NCBI RefSeq assembly: GCF_026125825.1
Contig: NZ_JAHCKK010000026.1
Coordinates: forward strand, 1 to 49,843
Length of the DNA stretch: 49,843 bases
Direction of reading: 5' to 3'
Source: Hydrogenophaga sp.
GTDB taxonomy: Bacteria; Pseudomonadota; Gammaproteobacteria; Burkholderiales; Burkholderiaceae_C
Positions 36,576-44,734 of this stretch are shown here, piece after piece (the stretch's first letter is position 1; each line of letters starts with the position of its first letter). The notes under the pieces are model-generated. The model saw only the letters and a program-made list of their open reading frames with translations, was not told the DNA's origin and made no database searches. The translations under genes and the position numbers were made by a program.

Positions 36576-37319
36576 ATGTACAAACTCGTCCTGATTCGCC
36601 ATGGCGAATCCACCTGGAACCTGGAAAACCGCTTCACCGGCTGGACCGACGTGGACCTCACCCCCACCGGTCTGGAACAGGCCAAGAACGCTGGCCGGCT
36701 GCTCAAGGCCGAAGGCTACGATTTCGATCTGGCCTACACCAGCGTGCTCAAGCGCGCCACGCGCACCTTGTGGCATGCGCTGGACGAGATGGACCGCACC
36801 TGGCTTCCCGTGGTGCACAGCTGGCGCCTCAACGAGCGCCACTATGGTGCATTGCAAGGCCTGAACAAGGCCGACATGGCCAAGAAGTACGGTGACGAGC
36901 AGGTGCTGGTCTGGCGGCGCAGCTACGACACGCCGCCGCCGGCCCTGGACGCCAGCGACCCGCGCAGCGAGCGCGGCGACCGCCGCTACGACCGCCTCAA
37001 GCCCGAGGACATTCCGCTCACCGAGTGCCTCAAGGACACGGTGGCACGCGTCTTGCCTTTCTGGAACGAAGCCATGGCGCCGGCGATCAAGGCCGGCAAG
37101 CGGGTGGTGGTGGCGGCGCATGGCAACAGCATCCGCGCCCTTGTGAAGTACCTCGACGGCATTTCCGACAACGACATCGTGGGCGTGAACATCCCCAACG
37201 GCATTCCGCTGGTGTACGAGCTCGATGCCGATCTGAAGCCGATCCGGCATTTCTACCTGGGCGACGCCGAGGCCGCGGCCAAGGCCGCCGCGGCGGTGGC
37301 CGCGCAGGGCAAGGCCTGA
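36576..37319 (+). CDS. gpmA: 2,3-bisphosphoglycerate-dependent phosphoglycerate mutase
   Basis: 247 residues. It interconverts 3- and 2-phosphoglycerate in glycolysis. The phospho-histidine is H9 in [10 protein letters not shown], followed by [10 protein letters not shown], the RRSYDTPPP loop and the second histidine in [12 protein letters not shown]. The last 25 residues form an Ala-rich tail. Divergent from yibN; followed by ctpA. Confidence 0.97.
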   Translation: MYKLVLIRHGESTWNLENRFTGWTDVDLTPTGLEQAKNAGRLLKAEGYDFDLAYTSVLKRATRTLWHALDEMDRTWLPVVHSWRLNERHYGALQGLNKADMAKKYGDEQVLVWRRSYDTPPPALDASDPRSERGDRRYDRLKPEDIPLTECLKDTVARVLPFWNEAMAPAIKAGKRVVVAAHGNSIRALVKYLDGISDNDIVGVNIPNGIPLVYELDADLKPIRHFYLGDAEAAAKAAAAVAAQGKA

Positions 37320-37406
37320 AACCGGCGATCCGTCACGACACCCCGGGGAATACCACTGCGCAGCCCCGGGAACCGAAGCATCTCGCCATGCTCCAAGGTG
37401 TATATT

Positions 37407-37445
37407 GACCCGAGAGGGTCTCGCAGGCCCTGCACGGGCTTTTTT
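37407..37445 (+). terminator. Tandem hairpins with T tract in the ctpA leader
   Basis: GACCC-GAGA-GGGTC (37407-37420) is a perfect 5-bp stem with a GNRA tetraloop. Then GCCC-TGCAC-GGGC (37427-37439) is followed by six T. The T tract ends only 15 bp before the ctpA ATG, so this is either the gpmA terminator or an attenuator in the ctpA leader. TATATT at 37401-37406 could be a -10. Confidence 0.55.
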
Positions 37446-37459
37446 ACTGGGGTAATTCG

Positions 37460-38953
37460 ATGGCAAAACAGGTGAGTCACAAGCTGAAGATCGCAGGCTG
37501 GGTGGCCATTGGCGTGGTGGCTGGTGCGCTGACCACGGTGCAGCTGCAGGCGGTGGCACGTGGCGCACTGGCGCCGCTGCCGCTGGAGGAACTGCAGCAG
37601 CTCGCTGCGGTCTTCGGCATGGTCAAGAGCGACTATGTGGAGCCGGTGGACGAGAAGAAGCTCATCTCCGAAGCCATTTCGGGCATGGTGGCGAGCCTGG
37701 ACCCGCATTCCCAGTACTTCGACAAGAAGTCCTTCAAGGAATTCCGCGAGGGCACCAGCGGACGCTTCGTGGGCGTGGGCATCGAAATCACGATGGAGGA
37801 CGGCCTGGTCAAGGTCGTGTCGCCGATCGAGGATTCCCCCGCATTCCGCGCCGGCCTCAAGACCGGTGACCTGATCACCAAGATCGACGACACGCAGGTC
37901 AAGGGCCTGAGCATCAACGACGCGGTCAAGCTCATGCGCGGGGAGCCCCGCACCAAGGTGCTGCTCAACATCTACCGCAAGGAAGAGAACCGCAGCTTCC
38001 CCGTGACGATCACGCGCGAGGAAATCAAGACGCAGAGCGTGAAGTCGCGCGTCGTGGAACCCGGTTACGCATGGGTGCGCGTCTCGCAGTTCCAGGAGCG
38101 CACGATCGAGGATTTCGCCCGCAAGATGGAAGACATCTACAAGGCGGACCCCAATCTCAAGGGCATGGTGCTCGACCTGCGCAACGACCCGGGTGGGCTG
38201 CTCGATGCGGCCGTCGCCCTGTCCGCCGCCTTCCTGCCCGAGAACGTCACCGTGGTGTCCACCAATGGCCAGCTGGAGGACAGCAAGTTCACGTACAAGG
38301 CCATTCCGCAGCACTACCTGCGCCGTGGCGGCAGCGACCCGATCAAGCGCCTGACCGACAACACCCAGGGCGCGCTTAAGCGCGTGCCGCTGGTGGTGCT
38401 GGTCAACGAAGGCTCGGCCTCGGCCAGCGAGATCGTCGCTGGCGCCCTGCAGGACCACAAGCGCGCCACCATCCTGGGCAGCCAGACCTTCGGCAAGGGC
38501 TCGGTGCAGACGGTGCGCCCGCTGGGTCCCGATACCGGCCTGAAGCTCACCACGGCGCGCTATTACACGCCTTCGGGCAACTCCATTCAGGCCAAGGGCA
38601 TCGTGCCCGATGTGATGGTCGATGAAACGCCCGAGGGCAATGTGTTCGCCGCGCTGCGCACGCGCGAGGCCGATCTTCAGAAGCACCTGAACAACGGCAC
38701 CGAGGCCGCCAAAGGCGATCAGGCCATGACCGACGCCCAGCGCGCCGCCGAACAGCAGCGCGACGAGGCCCGCGAAGCTGCGCGCAAGCGCCTGGAAGAG
38801 GAAGCCAAGAAGAACCCGAACCAGCGCCTTGTGCCCGAGTTCGGGACCGACAAGGACTTCCAGCTGACGCAGGCGCTCAACCAGCTCAAGGGCCAGCCGG
38901 TGCTGATCAGCAAGACGCTGTCGGTGCGCACCGAAGAGAAAAAAGAAAACTGA
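37460..38953 (+). CDS. ctpA: Carboxy-terminal processing protease (S41 family)
   Basis: 497 residues. An N-terminal hydrophobic segment (about 11-32) targets it to the membrane or periplasm. A PDZ domain (about 105-190) contains GRFVGVGIEI. The catalytic S41 core carries the serine in NEGSASASEIVAGAL and the lysine in FGKGSVQTV. A Lys/Glu/Ala-rich coiled stretch lies near 415-455. It trims C-termini of periplasmic proteins. The gpmA-ctpA-moeB order is common in Burkholderiales. Confidence 0.94.
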   Translation: MAKQVSHKLKIAGWVAIGVVAGALTTVQLQAVARGALAPLPLEELQQLAAVFGMVKSDYVEPVDEKKLISEAISGMVASLDPHSQYFDKKSFKEFREGTSGRFVGVGIEITMEDGLVKVVSPIEDSPAFRAGLKTGDLITKIDDTQVKGLSINDAVKLMRGEPRTKVLLNIYRKEENRSFPVTITREEIKTQSVKSRVVEPGYAWVRVSQFQERTIEDFARKMEDIYKADPNLKGMVLDLRNDPGGLLDAAVALSAAFLPENVTVVSTNGQLEDSKFTYKAIPQHYLRRGGSDPIKRLTDNTQGALKRVPLVVLVNEGSASASEIVAGALQDHKRATILGSQTFGKGSVQTVRPLGPDTGLKLTTARYYTPSGNSIQAKGIVPDVMVDETPEGNVFAALRTREADLQKHLNNGTEAAKGDQAMTDAQRAAEQQRDEAREAARKRLEEEAKKNPNQRLVPEFGTDKDFQLTQALNQLKGQPVLISKTLSVRTEEKKEN

Positions 38954-38958
38954 TGGAT

Positions 38959-38983
38959 GCCGCGGGCGCTCGCCGCCCGCGGC
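38959..38983 (+). other. Strong GC hairpin in front of the moeB start
   Basis: GCCGCGGGCG and CGCCCGCGGC form a perfect 10-bp stem with a 5-base loop. It starts five bases after the ctpA stop and ends seven bases before the TTG start of moeB, where a ribosome site would normally be. No T tract follows, so it is not a standard terminator. Confidence 0.6.
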
Positions 38984-38990
38984 AACACCC

Positions 38991-39743
38991 TTGGACGACG
39001 CCCAGCTCCTGCGCTATTCGCGCCACATCCTGCTCAACGAACTCGGGGTCGAGGGCCAAGAGGCCCTGCTGGCTTCGAACGCACTGGTGATCGGCGCAGG
39101 CGGCCTCGGCTCTCCCGTGGCGCTGTACCTCGGCAGTGCCGGTGTCGGCCACATCACCCTGGTGGACCACGACACCGTCGACGAGACCAATCTGCAACGG
39201 CAGATCGCGCACAACCTGGCGCGCGTGGGCCACCTCAAGGCCGAATCGGCCCGGGAGGCGATCACCGCCATCAACCCGGACGTGCGTGTGACCACCGTCA
39301 CCCAGCGGGCCGATGCGGCGCTGCTGGAGCAGCTGGTGTCGCAAGCCGACGTGGTGCTCGATTGCACCGACAACTTCGCCACCCGACACGCCATCAACCG
39401 CGCCTGCGTGCGCCATCGCAAGCCGCTGGTGTCCGGCGCGGCGATCCGCATGGATGGCCAGCTCAGCGTGTTCGACTCACGGACCCCGGGCAACCCGTGT
39501 TACGCCTGCGTGTTTCCCGAGGACGCCGGGGTGGAAGAGGCCCTGTGCGCCACCATGGGCGTGTTCGCGCCCTTGGTGGGCATCGTGGGCACGATGCAGG
39601 CGGCCGAGGCGCTCAAGCTGCTGACCGGCTTGGGCTCGCGCCTCACGGGCAAGCTGCTGATGATCGACGGCCGGGACCTGGCCTTCACGCCCATCTCGCT
39701 GCCGCAGAACCCGCAATGCGCGGTCTGCGGCGGCGCCCACTGA
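38991..39743 (+). CDS. moeB: Molybdopterin-synthase adenylyltransferase (HesA/MoeB/ThiF family)
   Basis: 250 residues. ATP-binding GAGGLGSPVALYLGSAG is at about 34-50, the activation loop DHDTVDETNLQRQ follows, and zinc cysteines lie in CYAC and the C-terminal CAVC. It adenylates the C-terminal Gly of MoaD or ThiS sulfur carriers. The protein begins DDAQLLRYSRH and the only suitable start is TTG 38991; nearby ATGs at 38953 and 38957 are in other frames. MoeB would supply molybdenum cofactor for FdhA. Confidence 0.88.
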   Translation: MDDAQLLRYSRHILLNELGVEGQEALLASNALVIGAGGLGSPVALYLGSAGVGHITLVDHDTVDETNLQRQIAHNLARVGHLKAESAREAITAINPDVRVTTVTQRADAALLEQLVSQADVVLDCTDNFATRHAINRACVRHRKPLVSGAAIRMDGQLSVFDSRTPGNPCYACVFPEDAGVEEALCATMGVFAPLVGIVGTMQAAEALKLLTGLGSRLTGKLLMIDGRDLAFTPISLPQNPQCAVCGGAH

Positions 39744-39753
39744 GCCCCCTTCC

Positions 39754-40257
39754 TCAGTCCGGCCGCTGGCAAGGGCCGTGGCGGCGCCGGAAGTCGCGCG
39801 GCAACTCGGCCGAGGCCTGGGCAAACAGGCCTTTTCGGCCCTGCCTGGCGCGCGCCTCCTCGGCCTGGAACGGGCCCAGGCTGCGGCGCCAGCGGTAAGA
39901 CCAGGCATGACCTTGCGCCACCATCCAGGCGGCGATGTCGTCGTCCTGGTGCCTGATCCTGGCCAGCCCACGCCCGTAGTCGTCGCGGTGTCGAACGCTG
40001 ACCGCCACCACCTGGTTCAACACCCGCCGGGCCAGGACATCGCGCGAGGCGGTGCCACCGGCCTGGCAGATTTCGGGCGCGTCGACGCCATCCAGGCGAA
40101 GCTTTTGGTAGCGGCCACCGTCCAGCGGCTTGACCCACAAGGTATCACCGTCAAACACGCGGGTGACCCGGGCGGCATACACCTCAGGTTGATCCGCCGC
40201 CTGCAGCGTCCCGGCGCTGGCCAGCGCCAGGAGAGCCCAGAGGACCGCCCGCCTCAA
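39754..40257 (-). CDS. Secreted thermonuclease-family nuclease
   Basis: 167 residues from TTG 40257. A signal peptide (RRAVLWALLALASAGTLQA) is followed by a staphylococcal-nuclease fold with VFDGDTLWV, RLDGVDAPE and DDYGRGLARI, which hold the metal-binding Asp and catalytic Arg residues. TTG overlaps the stop of the DUF3185 gene (TTGA), and this start puts the signal peptide at the very N-terminus. An ATG at 40320 would add a long arginine-rich stretch from inside the upstream gene. Convergent with moeB. Confidence 0.82.
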   Translation of the reverse strand: MRRAVLWALLALASAGTLQAADQPEVYAARVTRVFDGDTLWVKPLDGGRYQKLRLDGVDAPEICQAGGTASRDVLARRVLNQVVAVSVRHRDDYGRGLARIRHQDDDIAAWMVAQGHAWSYRWRRSLGPFQAEEARARQGRKGLFAQASAELPRDFRRRHGPCQRPD

Positions 40258-40475
40258 CCCTTCTTGCCGCCCAGCACCAGCAGCGCTGCGCCGACCACGA
40301 TGGCGCCGACGCCAGCCCACACCGGCACGTTGACGGTTTCCTTTTGCTTGACCGACAGCTCCAGCGGTCCCAGCTTCACGGCTTCCGTGTCCTTGGTGTA
40401 ACTGAAGCTGCCGTAGACCAGGCCGAGCACACCGGCGACGATAAGAACGATACCGACCAGCTTGGCTGCATTCAT
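40254..40475 (-). CDS. DUF3185 small membrane protein
   Basis: 73 residues with two transmembrane helices: KLVGIVLIVAGVLGLVYG (4-21) and VPVWAGVGAIVVGAALLVLG (about 50-69). The connecting loop reads SYTKDTEAVKLGPLELSV. This is the DUF3185 pattern; the function is unknown. The start ATG 40475 follows a weak GGGAATCCCC. The stop overlaps the start of the nuclease gene, so the two are cotranslated. Confidence 0.85.
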   Translation of the reverse strand: MNAAKLVGIVLIVAGVLGLVYGSFSYTKDTEAVKLGPLELSVKQKETVNVPVWAGVGAIVVGAALLVLGGKKG

Positions 40476-40789
40476 GGGGATTCCCTCGATGGCTTGTGCT
40501 TCCGCCGGCCGACCCCAGTGTCGGCGGCGCAGCGCAAGCGCCGATGATGCACCAAGTGCGGACTCCCGGTGCGCGACCCGGCTCAGGGCGCCGAACAGCG
40601 CGGCCGCCCAGGCAAGGCCAGACCGCGGCTTCAAGCCTGCCCGGGATCGCCGGATGCCATCAGATCTGGACCGCATCCCGCCCACCAGAGCTGCGCCACG
40701 AAAGGGCGCAGACGGGCGAAGGCTGGCGTTGCAGCGACATGGCGAACGACTTGTGCCCCATCGCCGCCGCGCGCTCAAGGCGCCGGTCT
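40476..40789. other. Gap between DUF3185 gene and ribH2 with no recognisable gene
   Basis: These 314 bases contain reading frames but none that resembles a protein I know, and no ribosome site or T-tract terminator stands out. A small repeat GCCGAC/GTCGGC lies near 40507-40526. It must hold the promoter for the DUF3185-nuclease pair and the end of the ribH2 transcript. Confidence 0.4.
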
Positions 40790-41299
40790 TCAGGCGACGG
40801 TGGTCGGGCTCAGCAGCGCGTCCAGGCGGCGCAGGCCGGCAACGGTCTGCAGGCAGGCCTGAGCGGCTTCGGTGCCTTTGACGGCAAAGTGGCGCAGGAA
40901 GTACTTCCGGTGCTCGGCATGTTCGTGGAAATGGTGCGGCGTGAGCACGGCCGAGATCATCGGCACGCCGGTGTCGAGCTGCACATCCATGAGCGCCTGC
41001 ACCACCGTCTGCGAGACGAAGTCGTGGCGGTAGATGCCGCCGTCGACCACCAGCGCGCTGCCGACGATGGCGGCGTAGCGGCCAGAGCGGGCCAGCCGCT
41101 GGGCGTGCAGCGGGATCTCGAATGCACCGGGCACATCGAAGACATCGATGGCCTCGGCACCGAAGCCCGCTTGGGCCATTTCGGCGAAGAAAGCGTCGCG
41201 CGCCTGGTGAACGATGTCGGCGTGCCAGGCAGCTTCGACGAACGCAAAGCGAAGGCCGGCGGGAAGGTGAAGGTGGTGGGAAGACTCGGTCTGATTCAT
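40790..41299 (-). CDS. ribH2: 6,7-dimethyl-8-ribityllumazine synthase, RibH2 type
   Basis: 169 residues. It makes the lumazine precursor of riboflavin. The core has [33 protein letters not shown], the [17 protein letters not shown] segment, and LTPHHFHEH followed by [20 protein letters not shown]. The last block (HF..H..KG.EAA.AC) marks the decameric RibH2 group known from Brucella and Mesorhizobium rather than the capsid-forming RibH1. The start at 41299 has a GAGGACACC ribosome site. It stands alone, not in a rib operon, behind an FMN riboswitch, so it is controlled by flavin level. Confidence 0.88.
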   Translation of the reverse strand: MNQTESSHHLHLPAGLRFAFVEAAWHADIVHQARDAFFAEMAQAGFGAEAIDVFDVPGAFEIPLHAQRLARSGRYAAIVGSALVVDGGIYRHDFVSQTVVQALMDVQLDTGVPMISAVLTPHHFHEHAEHRKYFLRHFAVKGTEAAQACLQTVAGLRRLDALLSPTTVA

Positions 41300-41390
41300 G
41301 GTGTCCTCAAAAAAAGGAGGGGCCAACAAATCAGGGCGCACAAGCGCACGCGCCACCGGCACGCGAGCGCGCACGGAGGAGCCTGGCTCG

Positions 41391-41583
41391 CGCTCTCTTT
41401 CATCCGGACTGTCAAGCGGGTCGGTCAGACCCGCTTCTTACCGTCGGTCCCGGGATCTCACCGGGTCTGCTGACCCCCTGCGCCGGACGGACCGGCGCAG
41501 GGGCGCTCGCGGCACTCGTGCGGTCGTGTCGCCACGCCGCCATCACCGCCGGTGGGGAGTTTCACCCCGCCCTGAGAACGCTT
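41391..41583 (-). promoter_or_regulatory. FMN riboswitch (RFN element)
   Basis: On the minus strand the 5' part reads CAGGGCGGGGTGAAACTCCC followed by CACCGGCGGT. The 3' part reads GATCCCGGGACCGACGGT and AGTCCGGATGAAAGAGAG. These are the universally conserved strands of the RFN element. Between them lie two long variable hairpins, one built on CCTGCGCCGG/CCGGCGCAGG and one on GCGGGTC/GACCCGC. About 90 bases separate it from the ribH2 ATG; that stretch contains a CTCC(T)7 tract just before the ribosome site, which may form the expression platform. Confidence 0.95.
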
Positions 41584-41660
41584 GTGTGCGGCGCGAACGC
41601 CGTACCCGATGCATTCTAGGCAGTGCCGCATTCCCGCGCAGTCGCACGGTTACCCGATCT

Positions 41661-42506
41661 TCAGGCGGTGACGATCCAGCCCTCGAGTGGGTCGAACGCC
41701 GGCAAGCCCCAGCGCGGCAGGCCGGCGCGGTGCTGCTGTTCCGCCCAGGCGGCCTGCAACAGGCAGAGCACGGCGTCCAGGCGATCGCCGCTGGCGTCGT
41801 CGGCCAGCGCATCGCGCTGGGCGTGCGTCAGCCTCAGGCGCAGGCCCACGGCCTGCAGCAGCGGGGCCTGGCCGTTCTCCAGCGCGTTGATGAGCGTCTT
41901 GCGGGCGATCAGGCGCTCGGCCGTCTGTTTGGCCTTGTCGTCGCTCTTGTACGACACCGCGCCCAGCACGCTGCGCGCGAGCAGGCCCGGATAGGCCTCC
42001 AGCCCCACACGGCTGCCATCACCCTCGCACAGGCCCGGCAGGGTGACGCCAGCGGCGATCAGGCGCGGCACGCCCGCGTGCAGCATGAAGGCCACCGGGG
42101 GATTGACCCACTTCATGCTCGGGCTGGAGCCGGCGGGGCCGTCGGTGGCCCGGTGCGCGAACTTGCCGCCCACGGGCCGCGCATCGCAGAAAGCGGCAAA
42201 GGCCTCGCGAATCGACTCACGGCTCAGGCTGCCATAGTGCGCCATGCAGCCCAGCCAATCGGTGGGCCAACCCAAGGTGGTGACGAGTTCGCGAGGCAGA
42301 CCGAAGGGCAGATCGAAGCCGCCCACCCAGCGGCCCGGTGCCGCGAGGCGCTCGCTCCAGGCCTCGAGCGACTCGAAGTGCTCCACCCCCTGGAGTACCA
42401 CGCGGCCCCGGTCGGCCTGGCCCACGGCGAGGGTGATGGGCTTGCGCCGGCTCGGCGCGCTGCTGAAGTCGCAGCCCAGCAGCTGAAAGCCCGCCACTTC
42501 ACGCAT
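41661..42506 (-). CDS. DUF429 domain protein
   Basis: 281 residues. The N-terminal GCDFSSAPSRRKPITLA resembles the Asp-containing first strand of RNase H-like folds, and GGFDLPFGLPRELV and GLEAYPGLLAR are further conserved blocks of DUF429, a predicted nuclease of unknown role. The C-terminal DRLDAVLCLLQAAWA fits the last helix. The start at 42506 has no strong ribosome site. It is 9 bp downstream of the EamA transporter gene and likely cotranscribed with it. Confidence 0.8.
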   Translation of the reverse strand: MREVAGFQLLGCDFSSAPSRRKPITLAVGQADRGRVVLQGVEHFESLEAWSERLAAPGRWVGGFDLPFGLPRELVTTLGWPTDWLGCMAHYGSLSRESIREAFAAFCDARPVGGKFAHRATDGPAGSSPSMKWVNPPVAFMLHAGVPRLIAAGVTLPGLCEGDGSRVGLEAYPGLLARSVLGAVSYKSDDKAKQTAERLIARKTLINALENGQAPLLQAVGLRLRLTHAQRDALADDASGDRLDAVLCLLQAAWAEQQHRAGLPRWGLPAFDPLEGWIVTA

Positions 42507-42515
42507 GGCCGCCGC

Positions 42516-43397
42516 TCACCCGAGGGCCAGCGCGGTCACGCCGGCGGCGATGCACAAGGCACCAAAGATGCGCGCCACGCGGTCACCTTCGCCCAGCAAG
42601 TGGCCGCCGATCAGTGCCGCGAACAGCATGGACACTTCGCGCGCCGGCGCGACGTGCGACAGCGGCGCTTCGCGCATGGCGTAGAGCACCAGCACATAGG
42701 CGATGGGGCTGACCACGGCCACGAGCAACGCGTAACGCCACTGCACGCGCCAAAGCTGTCTGGCCGTGGGCAGGTCGCGCAGCACGGCAGGCGCCAGCAG
42801 CCCAACGCGCACGAAGTTGCCCATGTAGTCGACCAGAATGGGCGACATCAGCAAAACCTTGACCGCATAGCCATCCACCACGGTGTAGGAGGCGATGAAC
42901 ACACCGGTGAGCACGCCGTAGACCATGCCCTTGTGCACGCGCCGCCGCGCCACCGGGTCGTGTGCAGCGCGCAGCAGGCCAGGGCCACCGGCGATCAGGA
43001 ACACGCCGCCCACCACGCCCAGGATGCCCACAGCGCCCAGCGCCGAGATGCGCTCACCCAGGAAGACGATGGCCACCAGCGAGGACAAGAGCGGCCCCGA
43101 GCCCCGCGCCATGGGGTAGACCACGGTGAGGTCGGCCTTGCGGTAACCGCGCAGCAGGATCACGTAGTAGATGACGTGCAGCACGCCGCTGGCCACCACG
43201 AACGCCCATTCCGTCGCGCCCCAGCGCGGCACCTCCTCGCGGCCCAGCCACCAGCCCAGCGGCGCCCACACCAGCATCATCAGAAAGGCGTTGAAGAAAG
43301 CGAAGCGCGCGTCGCCCGCGGCCTTCTTGGCGACGATGTTCCAGCCGGCGTGGATCAGGCCTGCCAGCACGATGAGACAGAACGCGTTGAACGACAT
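42516..43397 (-). CDS. EamA/DMT-family membrane transporter
   Basis: 293 residues with about ten hydrophobic helices in two EamA repeats (about 1-140 and 150-293). The family's GIL-type motifs are seen as FNAFLMMLVWAPLGWWLG and YPMARGSGPLLSSLVAIVFLGE in the first half and AREVSMLFAALIGGHLLGEGD in the second. It is an inner-membrane exporter or importer of small metabolites; the substrate cannot be read from sequence. Confidence 0.88.
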   Translation of the reverse strand: MSFNAFCLIVLAGLIHAGWNIVAKKAAGDARFAFFNAFLMMLVWAPLGWWLGREEVPRWGATEWAFVVASGVLHVIYYVILLRGYRKADLTVVYPMARGSGPLLSSLVAIVFLGERISALGAVGILGVVGGVFLIAGGPGLLRAAHDPVARRRVHKGMVYGVLTGVFIASYTVVDGYAVKVLLMSPILVDYMGNFVRVGLLAPAVLRDLPTARQLWRVQWRYALLVAVVSPIAYVLVLYAMREAPLSHVAPAREVSMLFAALIGGHLLGEGDRVARIFGALCIAAGVTALALG

Positions 43398-43404
43398 GCA
43401 GCGT

Positions 43405-43504
43405 CAGAAGAAGCCAAGCCCCAGGGGCACAGAGGGTCCGGCTGCGCCGGCCCGAGGTGCCGTTCCCCCTCGAGGCGCCGCGCAGCAGCGCATGGGGGAG
43501 ATCC
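43405..43504 (+). repeat. Dispersed intergenic repeat, copy E
   Basis: Between the EamA and BLUF genes. It contains CCGGCTGCGCCGG, then CCCCCTCGAGG, then GCCGCGCAGCAGCGC and a final GGGGGA, the same block order as copy C. Both flanking genes run on the minus strand, so it separates the folE-BLUF unit from the transporter unit. Confidence 0.55.
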
Positions 43505-43930
43505 TCAAGCTCTGCCGATGATGCTGGCGGTGGCCATCAGCTCTTCGAGCAGGGCCAGCGAAACCCGGCCCGAGACGGCGTAAGGATCGAACTCCGGGCG
43601 TTCGGAGTACTTCAGGACGATGGAGGTGTTGAGCTTGGAAAGATTGACCTGGCCCATGGTCCAGCCACCGAAGCGGCGCTCGGTGATCTCTTCGTAGTGC
43701 AGCAGCACCACCTCGGTGTGGCGCGGGTCGGCCACGATGTGGTTGTAGAGGTTGTTCACGGCATTGCGGCCGCCCTCGATGGCCTGAAGGAACACGCCGC
43801 CGCCGTAGCAAAGCACGCCGGTGATGCCGTTGCCCAGGTTGTGGGTGCGCGACGACTCCAGGATGGATTCGATGGCTTTGGCGGAGTCCTTGTCGACAGC
43901 GCGGCTGACGTAGAGCAGGCGTACCAGCAT
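43505..43930 (-). CDS. BLUF-domain blue-light photoreceptor (single domain)
   Basis: 141 residues, almost entirely one BLUF domain that binds FAD and senses blue light. Aligning with AppA by spacing gives the photocycle residues Tyr7, Asn31, Gln49 (FLQAIEG), Trp90 and Met92 (GWTMG), all conserved. The C-terminal 35 residues form the cap helices; no output domain is fused, so it must act through a partner. The ATG is 8 bp after the folE stop, so it is the second gene of a folE-BLUF operon. This is an odd pairing of a flavin sensor with pterin synthesis. Confidence 0.92.
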   Translation of the reverse strand: MLVRLLYVSRAVDKDSAKAIESILESSRTHNLGNGITGVLCYGGGVFLQAIEGGRNAVNNLYNHIVADPRHTEVVLLHYEEITERRFGGWTMGQVNLSKLNTSIVLKYSERPEFDPYAVSGRVSLALLEELMATASIIGRA

Positions 43931-43938
43931 TTTGTGCC

Positions 43939-44673
43939 TCAGGATTGACGGGGGATGAGGGCCAGGAATTCGCGGCGCAGGTTGGGGTCCTTGAGAAACA
44001 CGCCGCGCATGACCGAATTGATCATCTTGCTGTGCATGTCCTTCACGCCACGCCAGGCCATGCAGTAGTGGCTGGCCTCCATCACCAGCGCCAGGCCGTC
44101 GGGCTGGGTTTTCTCCTGGATCAGGTCGGCCAGCTGCACCACGGCCTCTTCCTGGATCTGCGGGCGGCCCATGATCCACTCGGCCAGGCGAGCGTACTTG
44201 GACAGGCCGATCACGTTGGTGTGCTCATTGGGCATGACGCCGATCCAGATCTTGCCGATGACCGGGCAGAAGTGGTGGCTGCAGGCACTGCGCACCGTGA
44301 TCGGGCCGACGATCATCAGCTCGTTGAGGTGCTCGGCATTGGGAAATTCGGTGATGCTCGGAGCCTTCACATAGCGGCCGTTGAACACCTCCTTGAGGTA
44401 CATCTTGGCCACGCGGCGCGCGGTGTCGCCGGTGTTGTGGTCGTTCTCGGTGTCAATGACCATCGCATCGAGCACGCCCTGCATCTTCTCGGTCACTTCG
44501 TCGAGCAGTTTCTCCAGCTCGCCTGGCTGGATGAACTCGGCGATGTTGTCGTTGGAGTGAAAGCGCTGGCGTGCGGCCTTCACGCGCTCGCGGATCTTGA
44601 CGGAGACGGGCACGCCGTGGTCGTCGTCGGGGGAGGCTGCGGGGGTCATGTCGGATGCGGTTTTCGTCAGCAT
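43939..44673 (-). CDS. folE: GTP cyclohydrolase I
   Basis: 244 residues from ATG 44673, or 236 from ATG 44649; neither has a clear ribosome site. It converts GTP to dihydroneopterin triphosphate, the entry to folate and pterins. The zinc and active-site residues lie in RSACSHHFCPVIGK and in MEASHYCMAWRGV, with the GLSKYARLAEW block between. Followed closely by the BLUF gene; 61 bp separate it from the ligase gene upstream. Confidence 0.95.
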   Translation of the reverse strand: MLTKTASDMTPAASPDDDHGVPVSVKIRERVKAARQRFHSNDNIAEFIQPGELEKLLDEVTEKMQGVLDAMVIDTENDHNTGDTARRVAKMYLKEVFNGRYVKAPSITEFPNAEHLNELMIVGPITVRSACSHHFCPVIGKIWIGVMPNEHTNVIGLSKYARLAEWIMGRPQIQEEAVVQLADLIQEKTQPDGLALVMEASHYCMAWRGVKDMHSKMINSVMRGVFLKDPNLRREFLALIPRQS

Positions 44674-44734
44674 GGGGCATGCTAACACCGGACTTCCCAG
44701 GACTGCCCGGCCTGGGGGCATTGCGCAATGGGCC

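Noticed and set aside
38953-38961. ATG codons at 38953 and 38957 as moeB start
   Set aside because: Both are out of frame with the MoeB reading frame.
40258-40320. ATG at 40320 as start of the thermonuclease
   Set aside because: It would add 21 mostly basic residues in front of a clean signal peptide and lie inside the DUF3185 gene. TTG 40257 overlaps that gene's stop in the usual TTGA manner.
41298-43583. Plus-strand open frame of 761 codons over the riboswitch, DUF429 and EamA genes
   Set aside because: No domain or ribosome site, and it crosses an RFN element and two well-supported minus-strand genes.
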